Origin: Nonomuraea montanisoli
Lineage (GTDB): Bacteria > Actinomycetota > Actinomycetes > Streptosporangiales > Streptosporangiaceae
NCBI RefSeq assembly: GCF_013363975.1
Contig: NZ_JABWGN010000009.1
Location: 62,001-126,000 of the forward strand
DNA: 64,000 bases
Direction of reading: 5' to 3'
Under the pieces are notes generated by a model, which saw only the letters and a list, made by a program, of their open reading frames with translations, was not told where the DNA came from and made no database searches. Shown piece by piece: positions 58,780 to 64,000 of the stretch (the first letter of the stretch is position 1; each line of letters begins with the position of its first letter). Made by a program: the position numbers and the translations under genes.

Positions 58780-60924
58780 TCAGTGAGACGGCGCGGTCTG
58801 AGCGGCGACCAGGTGCGCGTACGTGCCGCCCATGGCCATCAGCTCGTCGTGGGTGCCGCGTTGCGCGATCCGCCCCGCCTCCATGACGAGGATCAGGTCG
58901 GCGTCCCTGACCGTGCTCAGCCGGTGCGCGATGACGATCCGGGTCTGGACGAGCCGCCCCAGGTTGGCCTCGATCGCCGCCTCGGTGGCGCTGTCGAGGT
59001 TGCTGGTGGCTTCGTCGAGCAGCAGCACCTTCGGCTGCGACAGGACGGCGCGGGCCAGGGCGAGTCGCTGCCGCTGGCCGCCGGACAGGCCGAGGCCGTC
59101 GGTCAGCATCGTCTCGTATCCCATCGGCATCTCCATGATCTCGTCATGGAGCGCGGCCAGGCGGGCCGCGGCGACCACCCGGTCCAGGGAGGCGCCGGGG
59201 TCGTTGAGCGAGATGTTGTCCCTGATCGTCCCGTTGAAGAGGGACGGTTCCTGGGTGACCACGCCGAACTGGCGGCGCAGGGTGCCCAGGTTCAGCTCGC
59301 CGGCCGGGACGCCGTCGTAGCGGATCTCGCCCTCCACCGGACCGTGCAACGCCAGCAGCAGTCGCGCCAGCGTGCTCTTGCCCGACCCCGAGGCGCCGAC
59401 CAGCGCGACCTTCTGTCCCGGCCGGATGGCGACCGAGACGTCCCGCACCGTCCACGGGCCGCGGGGGTCGTGCCGGAAGCTCACCCCGCGCATCTCCACC
59501 GCGCCGCGCAGCCGCAGCACCTCGATGCCCGTGCTCGGTTCGGGCTCGGAGGCCAGGATGTCCGACAGCCGGTCGAAGTGCGCGCCGGCCTGCTGGAGAC
59601 TCTGCAGGCCGGTCATCAGCGAGCTCAGCGGGGTCAGCGCGCCGACCGCGACGGCGTTGAGCGCGATCAGCGTTCCCACCGTGAGCTGGCCGTCCAGTAC
59701 GCGCCAGGCGCCCAGCCACATGAGTCCCAGCGGCGCCGCCATCCGGATCGCCGACAGCGCCGAGTCCAGGAAACCCCTCGTCAGGCCGGTGCGCACATCG
59801 GCGTTGAGCTGCCGGGCGAAGTGGGCCGACCACTGCTCCACCGCCCGCTTCTCCGCGCCGGACGCCTTCAGCGTCTCGATGCCGGTGATCGCCTGGATCA
59901 GGCTGCCCTGCGACGCGGACAGCGCGGTGAGCTCCTGCTGGGTCAGCGTGGCGATCCGGTTGGCGGTGGCCAGCAGCAGGACGCTCTGGAGCAGCGCCAC
60001 ACCGGTCAACGCCGCGCCGAAGACGGGGTCGTACAGGTAGACCAGGACGAGGTAGCCGACGGCGAGCGGCCCGTCCAGCAGCGCCGCCACGATCTGGCCG
60101 GTGAGGATGTCGCCGAGCGCCGAGACGCTCGCGGCGCGGGTCATCAGGTCTCCCTTGCCGCGCCGCGTGAAGTACCGGTACGGCAACGCCACCAGATGAC
60201 CGACCACGCCCTCGGTGAGCTCCTGGTCGGCCCGGGCCCGTACCGCCACCAGCATCGCCGACCTGAGGTAGCCGATGACGAACTGGGCCGCCCCCGCGAG
60301 CAGCGCCGCGCCGCCCAGCAGCGACAGCACACCGGCCGCCCGTGACGGGATGACGGTGTCGATCAGCAGCTCGGACAGCAGCGGCAGACCCAGCCCCAGC
60401 AGTTGCAGGAGCAGTGAGGCGGCGATCACCTGCGCGAGCAGGCCGCGACGGCGCCGGAACAGGGTGCGGACGAACTCCCTGCGCCAGGCGCCGGCCATCG
60501 ACGACGTGCCGCGGCGGAAGCCCGCGTCCGGTTCGAAGACCAGCAGCACGCCGGTGAACCCGGCGCCGAACTCCTCCGCGGTCATCCGGCGGCGGCCCCG
60601 CGCCGGATCGACGACGTCGACCCGGTCGGGCGCCCAGCGTTCGACCACCAGGAAGTGGCCGAATTCCCAGTGCGCGATCGCGGGCAGCGGCACGCGCGCC
60701 AGGTCCTCGGGCGCCAGGGAGAACGCCCGCGCCTTCAGGCCGTGGTCACGGGCGCCGTCCACGATGGCCTTGGCGTTCAGGCCGTCCCGTCCGACCTGGA
60801 GCCGTTCGGAGACCTCGTGCAGGGTGGTGCGCATGCCGTGGTGGCACAGCACCATGGCCAGGCAGGCCGCGCCGCACTCCGTGTCGTTGTTCTGCAGCAG
60901 GACGGGCGGCCGGCGCGGGATCAC
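58780..60924 (-). CDS. Peptidase-containing ABC transporter (PCAT; C39 protease-permease-ATPase)
   Basis: 714 residues from a GTG at 60924 overlapping the previous gene (GTGA). C39 peptidase (1-130): catalytic Cys in 'QNNDTECGAACLAMVL', His in 'AIAHWEFGHFLVVERW' and Asp in 'VDVVDPARG'. Membrane domain about 150-440 (six helices). ATPase about 470-700: Walker A 'GASGSGKST', Q-loop 'VVTQEPS', signature 'LSGGQRQR', Walker B 'VLLLDEAT', H-loop 'VIAHRLST'. Such proteins cut a leader after a double glycine and export the core peptide. The precursor at 63.7 kb has exactly that motif. Last gene of the RiPP operon. Confidence 0.95.
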   Translation of the reverse strand: MIPRRPPVLLQNNDTECGAACLAMVLCHHGMRTTLHEVSERLQVGRDGLNAKAIVDGARDHGLKARAFSLAPEDLARVPLPAIAHWEFGHFLVVERWAPDRVDVVDPARGRRRMTAEEFGAGFTGVLLVFEPDAGFRRGTSSMAGAWRREFVRTLFRRRRGLLAQVIAASLLLQLLGLGLPLLSELLIDTVIPSRAAGVLSLLGGAALLAGAAQFVIGYLRSAMLVAVRARADQELTEGVVGHLVALPYRYFTRRGKGDLMTRAASVSALGDILTGQIVAALLDGPLAVGYLVLVYLYDPVFGAALTGVALLQSVLLLATANRIATLTQQELTALSASQGSLIQAITGIETLKASGAEKRAVEQWSAHFARQLNADVRTGLTRGFLDSALSAIRMAAPLGLMWLGAWRVLDGQLTVGTLIALNAVAVGALTPLSSLMTGLQSLQQAGAHFDRLSDILASEPEPSTGIEVLRLRGAVEMRGVSFRHDPRGPWTVRDVSVAIRPGQKVALVGASGSGKSTLARLLLALHGPVEGEIRYDGVPAGELNLGTLRRQFGVVTQEPSLFNGTIRDNISLNDPGASLDRVVAAARLAALHDEIMEMPMGYETMLTDGLGLSGGQRQRLALARAVLSQPKVLLLDEATSNLDSATEAAIEANLGRLVQTRIVIAHRLSTVRDADLILVMEAGRIAQRGTHDELMAMGGTYAHLVAAQTAPSH

Positions 60925-61490
60925 GGCGCCGCCTCCAGCGCCAGCGCGGCCAGCCCGGCCGCGCCGGCGAGCAGGACGGCCGCCAGCGTCCACAGCGCAA
61001 GGAACGAGGGGCCGCTGATCACCAGCGGCATCCGGGTACGACCGGCGCGCGGCCCGGACCGGTGGCGCAGCGCCTCCTCCCGGTAGAGGGGGCGCTGCTG
61101 AGCGGTCCTTTGGGAGGTCCCGGGTGGGGTTGGGGGCTTTTCGCGGCTCTGGAGCGGGGAAGCATTGTGCGTTCGGGGGCTGTGGGACTGTGCCTTCTCG
61201 TCGGTGGCAGGCCGGTGGGGGAGGGGCTCGAGCTGGGTGTAGGGCTGGTGGCGGAGTGACTCCTGGGAGGCCTGGTGCTGGTGATGGAGGGGCTGCTGAA
61301 GGCTGAGGGGCTGGTGGGAGGGCGGCTGGTCCGAGTTGTGGTGGGGCCGGTGGTGTTCGGCGGGTCGTTGGGGGAGGGACGTGATACCCGTCTGAGGGGT
61401 GTCGGACGGGTTGGCGAGGTCTGCCTGGGAGGTGCGTGGCTGGGGGACGGGGCGCGTGTCGTCGCGGGGCGCGGGTGGCGGGGTGGTCAT
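60921..61490 (-). CDS. Disordered protein ending in an HlyD-type N-terminal membrane anchor (truncated fusion-protein-like)
   Basis: 189 residues from the ATG at 61490, in an ATGA overlap with the upstream gene. Residues 1-135 are a Pro/Gln/His/Ser-rich disordered segment ('HQPLSLQQPLHHQHQASQES'). The end reads 'PLYREEALRHRSGPRAGRTR' then 'MPLVISGPSFLALWTLAAVL' and one membrane helix. This matches the first about 50 residues of CvaA/HlyD-like membrane-fusion proteins ('LFRxEAL...RPxSFxxxxxxA'), but stops right after the helix; the periplasmic lipoyl/beta-barrel part is missing. It overlaps the ABC start, so no downstream part remains. Either a degenerate accessory or a minimal partner of the exporter. 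Confidence 0.65.
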   Translation of the reverse strand: MTTPPPAPRDDTRPVPQPRTSQADLANPSDTPQTGITSLPQRPAEHHRPHHNSDQPPSHQPLSLQQPLHHQHQASQESLRHQPYTQLEPLPHRPATDEKAQSHSPRTHNASPLQSREKPPTPPGTSQRTAQQRPLYREEALRHRSGPRAGRTRMPLVISGPSFLALWTLAAVLLAGAAGLAALALEAAP

Positions 61491-62500
61491 GACCAGTGCC
61501 ACTCGATCGTGGCGGCGGCGCGGCGCTCCGCCAGCCAGCAGGCGAAGGCGGCTCGCCCGGCCGCCTCCAGGGTCTCGGCGTCCGCCACGGCGGGCGTACG
61601 CGACAGGACGGCCCCGGTCAGGAACCCGCCGCCGGGCGCCTGCTCGGGCCCGACCACCCGGCCGGGCGGCGCACCGCGCAGGGCCTCGGGCAGGTCGCTC
61701 TCCCACCGGACGCCGACGGTCACCACCACGTCGCCCACCGCGCCAGGCTCGCCAATCGAGCCGGGACCGCCGACCGAGCCCAGGGCGCCGAACAGCTCCG
61801 CCACGTCGCCCGCGACCACCTTCTCGGCGCCCGTCACCCAGACCGCCCTGACCCGGGCGAAGTCGCCCGGGGCGGCGGCCAGGTGGCCCTGCGCCAGCTC
61901 GGCCTCCTTCTCCCTCCGGAACCGGCGGCGGCGGGCGATCCCCTCGATGTACGCCTCGAACTGCTCACCCGACATACCGGCCGCCGCCATCCAGGCCAGG
62001 GTCGAGGCGCGGTCGCGCAGCCCCCGCCCGCGACGGAACTCGTCCGCCGTCGCCTGGAGGTCCGCCGCGCCGACCGGCTCCCCGTCGTCGCCCGCCGCGG
62101 CCAGGAGGCACTGGTCGACGATCTCCTGGTACGGCGAGGCGTCCCGCCCCGACAGCGAACGCAGCATGGTCAGCGCCTGCGGCACCGACACGTGCACGCC
62201 GTCCACGCTCACCAGGTGCCCCGCCGCCCAGTGCGTCGAGTGGTCGATCAGCCAGGGCACGCCGTCCTCGGGCGGGGCGCTCAAAGCGATCGTGCCCCCG
62301 TCCGGATGGTCGAGGAGCAGGTCGTAGTCCACCACGGGGGATCCCGGGCGCCGGTCCACGACGAGCCGCGCGTTGGCGTCCCGGTGTCGCGCTGCCCACG
62401 CGTCCGCCGCGCGCCGGGCGTCGGCGACGCCGGAACGGCGGCGCTGCAGCGAGCGCAGGAGCGCCGCCCCGGAGGCCAGGGTCTCGGCGAGATCGGTCAC
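61487..62500 (-). CDS. PpiC/SurA-related putative peptide maturation protein (TIGR04500-like)
   Basis: 337 residues, GTG at 62500 overlapping the ATP-grasp stop. N-terminal 150 residues include 'PWLIDHSTHWAAGHLVSVDG' region, then a SurA/PpiC-N-like helical part (about 110-210; 'VSVPQALTMLRSLSG', 'ADEFRRGRGLRDRASTLAWM', 'MSGEQFEAYIEGIARRRRF'), and a C-terminal part without a complete parvulin active site. Proteins of this type occur beside MvdC/MvdD-like ATP-grasp ligases in actinobacteria and are presumed to help present or fold the precursor; the family name is from memory and its activity unproven. Confidence 0.7.
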   Translation of the reverse strand: MTDLAETLASGAALLRSLQRRRSGVADARRAADAWAARHRDANARLVVDRRPGSPVVDYDLLLDHPDGGTIALSAPPEDGVPWLIDHSTHWAAGHLVSVDGVHVSVPQALTMLRSLSGRDASPYQEIVDQCLLAAAGDDGEPVGAADLQATADEFRRGRGLRDRASTLAWMAAAGMSGEQFEAYIEGIARRRRFRREKEAELAQGHLAAAPGDFARVRAVWVTGAEKVVAGDVAELFGALGSVGGPGSIGEPGAVGDVVVTVGVRWESDLPEALRGAPPGRVVGPEQAPGGGFLTGAVLSRTPAVADAETLEAAGRAAFACWLAERRAAATIEWHWS

Positions 62501-63591
62501 TGTTCCCCTCCGTCGGCGAGCTTGTTCACGCGTCCGTCGGTGAGTTCGTCCATGCGTTCGTCCGCGAGCTTGTTCACGCGTCCGTCGGTGAGTTCGTCCA
62601 TGAGCCAGTCCGCGATCGCGTCGCTGACCGGCAGCCCGGCCCACAGCTCGACGAACCCCCACGCGCCGTTGGAGTTCAGCTCCAGGAAGACGTACTCGCC
62701 GCCGGGCGTGACGATGAAGTCCAGGGCCGCGTAGGTGAGCCCGACGTCGGCGACCAGGCGCGCGCAGCGCCGCGCCACGTCGGCCGGCAACGCGTGCGGC
62801 GCGTACCGGACGCGGTCGTTGTCGTAGTGCCGCCAGTCGTCCCGGGCCGCACGGGAGCCGGACGCGTCGATCTCCGCCGCCAGCACCCGCTCGCCCACCA
62901 CGATCACCCGCAGCTCGACGGCCTTGGGGACGTACGGCTGCAGGACGATCGGCTCGTGCCGCACGCGGTGCCGGGAGGTGAGGTGGCGACGGGTGACCAC
63001 GGTCGTGTACGCGCGGTGCTGGACGCCGTCGACCTGGAAGCGGTCGGAGGCGATCTGCTTGGCGACCAGCCGGCCGTCCGCCGCCTCGTAGGCGTCGGCC
63101 AGCGCGGCGGGGTCGTTGGTGTAGGTGGTGTCGGGCACGGTGAAGCCGAGCTCGATCGCCCGGGCCAGGTGGAAGACCTTGTTGTGGGCGCGCAGCTCGT
63201 CGGCGCGGCGGCCGGGCAGCCAGCGGGCGTCCAGCAGGCTCCACACGCCGTCCAGCATGACCTCGGCCTGGAGCCCGGCGTGCGCGCGGTGGCTCGGGTC
63301 GGTCACGGCGGCGGCGGCCTGCGGGCCGCTCGGTCGGCTGCGCCAGACCGCCGTGATCCGCGACAGGTCGACGCTCAGCGTCCCGGTGTCCAGGACCAGG
63401 CGGCGCTCGCCGCCGGTGAACGTCGCCGTGACGCGGCTGCGTCCGGGGTAGTCGCCGTTGTCCCACCACAGCACCGGCGTGCCGCCGCCCGCGGGCTCGT
63501 CCGCGCCCACCAGGTGGGCGCCGCGCCGGCGCAGCGCGGCCAGCACTCGCTCGGCCGCCCCGTCCCCGCGCGCGCTCATGATCATTATCAC
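62497..63591 (-). CDS. MvdC/MvdD-type ATP-grasp ribosomal peptide maturase (graspetide ligase)
   Basis: 364 residues if started at the GTG at 63591 ('VIMIMSARGDGAAERVLAAL', aligning with family starts); ATGs at 63585 and 63579 are alternatives and the ribosome-binding site is weak. Family features: 'GRLVAKQIASDRF' (ATP-binding Lys), 'QPYVPKAVELRVIVVGERV' (about 205-223), 'DWRHYD', and metal-binding 'FLELNSNGAWGFVELWAGL' (about 305-323). These enzymes use ATP to form omega-ester or omega-amide macrocycles between Asp/Glu and Ser/Thr/Lys side chains of the precursor. The last 33 residues are a 16-residue tandem repeat. Stop overlaps the next gene. Confidence 0.9.
   Translation of the reverse strand: MIMIMSARGDGAAERVLAALRRRGAHLVGADEPAGGGTPVLWWDNGDYPGRSRVTATFTGGERRLVLDTGTLSVDLSRITAVWRSRPSGPQAAAAVTDPSHRAHAGLQAEVMLDGVWSLLDARWLPGRRADELRAHNKVFHLARAIELGFTVPDTTYTNDPAALADAYEAADGRLVAKQIASDRFQVDGVQHRAYTTVVTRRHLTSRHRVRHEPIVLQPYVPKAVELRVIVVGERVLAAEIDASGSRAARDDWRHYDNDRVRYAPHALPADVARRCARLVADVGLTYAALDFIVTPGGEYVFLELNSNGAWGFVELWAGLPVSDAIADWLMDELTDGRVNKLADERMDELTDGRVNKLADGGEQ
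62517..62602 (-). repeat. 48-bp tandem repeat in the ATP-grasp C-terminus
   Basis: Copies at 62517-62554 and 62565-62602 (period 48). On the minus strand they encode MDELTDGRVNKLADER-type 16-residue units directly before the stop. Confidence 0.9.
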
Positions 63592-63640
63592 TGCTCGGTC
63601 CCGTCTCGAACAGCCACCACTGCTCGGTCCCGTCTCGAAC
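63589..63640 (-). repeat. 29-bp tandem duplication at the ATP-grasp start
   Basis: CACTGCTCGGTCCCGTCTCG plus AAC occurs at 63589-63611 and 63618-63640, identical. The first copy ends on the presumed GTG start codon, so the duplication inserts a second copy of the translation-initiation region. Confidence 0.9.
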
Positions 63641-63675
63641 GGCGCGGCGGAACGCTCTTCGCGTCCCACCGCGCC
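63641..63675 (-). terminator. Intercistronic hairpin between precursor and ATP-grasp genes
   Basis: GGCGCGG (63641-63647) pairs with CCGCGCC (63669-63675), and an inner GG-ACGC/GCGT-CC stem closes on a TCTTC loop, about 13 pairs with small bulges. On the minus strand it lies between precursor and ligase genes. It could act as a leaky terminator or a 3' stabiliser giving more precursor than enzyme message. Confidence 0.5.
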
Positions 63676-63720
63676 GTGGTCATCCGATGGCCGTCAGAGG
63701 GCTTCCGGCCGGCTGCTGGA

Positions 63721-63870
63721 TCAGACGAGCCACCACTCGTAGGGCACGTCGTTGAGGGTCCAGGCGCTGACCTCCCACTGCGGCTTGGCGCCGCCGGCCA
63801 CCTGGCCGAGCTCGGCGTCGGTCAGCTCCGCGCCCTCGAAAGGCAGATCGTCAATAGTGATCTTGGACAT
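63721..63870 (-). CDS. RiPP precursor peptide (double-glycine leader, graspetide-like)
   Basis: 49 residues: ATG at 63870 with AGAGGA 6 nt upstream, TGA at 63721. Leader residues 1-27 (MSKITIDDLPFEGAELTDAE, then LGQVAGG) end in the double-glycine motif with the typical ELTDAEL helix. The core after Gly27 has 22 residues, contains Lys29, Ser35 and Thr38 as donors and Glu33, Asp41 and Glu45 as acceptors, and is rich in aromatics (Trp32, 37, 46, 47 and Tyr44). This fits ATP-grasp macrocyclisation followed by C39 cleavage and export, and the ATP-grasp gene and exporter lie just downstream on the same strand. Not homologous to a precursor I can name. Confidence 0.85.
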   Translation of the reverse strand: MSKITIDDLPFEGAELTDAELGQVAGGAKPQWEVSAWTLNDVPYEWWLV

Positions 63871-64000
63871 GTCGTTCCTCTCGTCCGCCGCGGGGCGCAC
63901 TGCCGGCCCCCGGCTGCACTGAGGACCCTAGAAAGGGACACTTGTCGACGACTTGGGATTTACTGGTAGAGGTTTGCGGAAATGTCCCAACCGAAAACCG

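Noticed and set aside
58744..60345. 533-codon plus-strand frame opposite the C39 ABC transporter
   Set aside because: The minus-strand frame carries complete Walker, signature and C39 motifs; the plus frame is a shadow.

Overview
This window is chromosomal DNA from a high-GC actinomycete. The evidence is very high GC at third codon positions, many GTG starts, frequent ATGA/GTGA stop-start overlaps, and the conserved actinobacterial block pyrG - NUDIX - xerD - parA - scpA - scpB - rluB - aroH/tyrA - cmk - der (22.5-35.5 kb). The mix of Spo0M, Uma2, LppX-type lipoprotein, P450, PPTase and RiPP genes fits a large-genome sporulating actinomycete, possibly Streptosporangiales; that placement is inference. 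No rRNA, tRNA, CRISPR array, insertion sequence or phage module was seen.

Layout. (1) 1-4.7 kb, minus strand: a partial membrane protein, Spo0M and two overlapping SPFH (flotillin/prohibitin-like) genes, divergent from uvrB (4.9-7.0 kb). (2) 7.0-8.5 kb: an AT-richer orphan gene and a multi-pass membrane protein. (3) 8.5-17.5 kb: an apparent cell-surface polymer locus: a CapK-like protein carrying a pentapeptide tandem repeat, an ATP-grasp ligase and an NAD-epimerase on the minus strand; diverging from them two equal-length tandem GNAT/FemX-like transferases, a zinc-ribbon protein, a flippase-like protein and a GT2 glycosyltransferase. (4) 17.5-22.5 kb: Uma2, coiled-coil membrane protein, alpha/beta hydrolase, DUF4126, nitronate monooxygenase, hexapeptide acyltransferase. 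(5) 22.5-35.5 kb: the core housekeeping block, interrupted by a minus-strand glycosyltransferase and the remnant of a second one. (6) 35.6-43.0 kb: a T-box leader with an Asp (GAC) specifier controlling a second, archaeal-type aspartyl-tRNA synthetase, an LprG/P55-like lipoprotein-exporter pair, MarR, a PPTase, a BBE-type flavoprotein and a phosphodiesterase. (7) 43.1-54.7 kb: MocR regulator, aminopeptidase P, CBS protein, a GH114 frame behind an in-frame stop, cyclase plus TPP enzyme, the dhaKLM kinase operon, P450 and PlsC. (8) 54.7-58.7 kb: a small secreted peptide, a soluble Ser/Thr kinase, an MFS exporter with a divergent ArsR-type regulator, and a tautomerase.

(9) 58.8-63.9 kb, minus strand, is the most interesting part: an apparently complete graspetide-like RiPP operon. 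It consists of a 49-residue precursor with a double-glycine leader, an MvdC/MvdD-type ATP-grasp ligase, a PpiC/SurA-related maturation protein, a stub that looks like only the N-terminal anchor of an HlyD-type fusion protein, and a C39-peptidase ABC exporter. The four downstream genes are joined by 4-nt stop-start overlaps, so modification, leader cleavage and export should be co-expressed.

A second window-wide signal is short tandem duplications (10-48 bp unit) that repeatedly cover gene stop codons or C-terminal tails. At least eight genes show it, in different families and with different sequences, suggesting a recurrent slippage process at gene ends.
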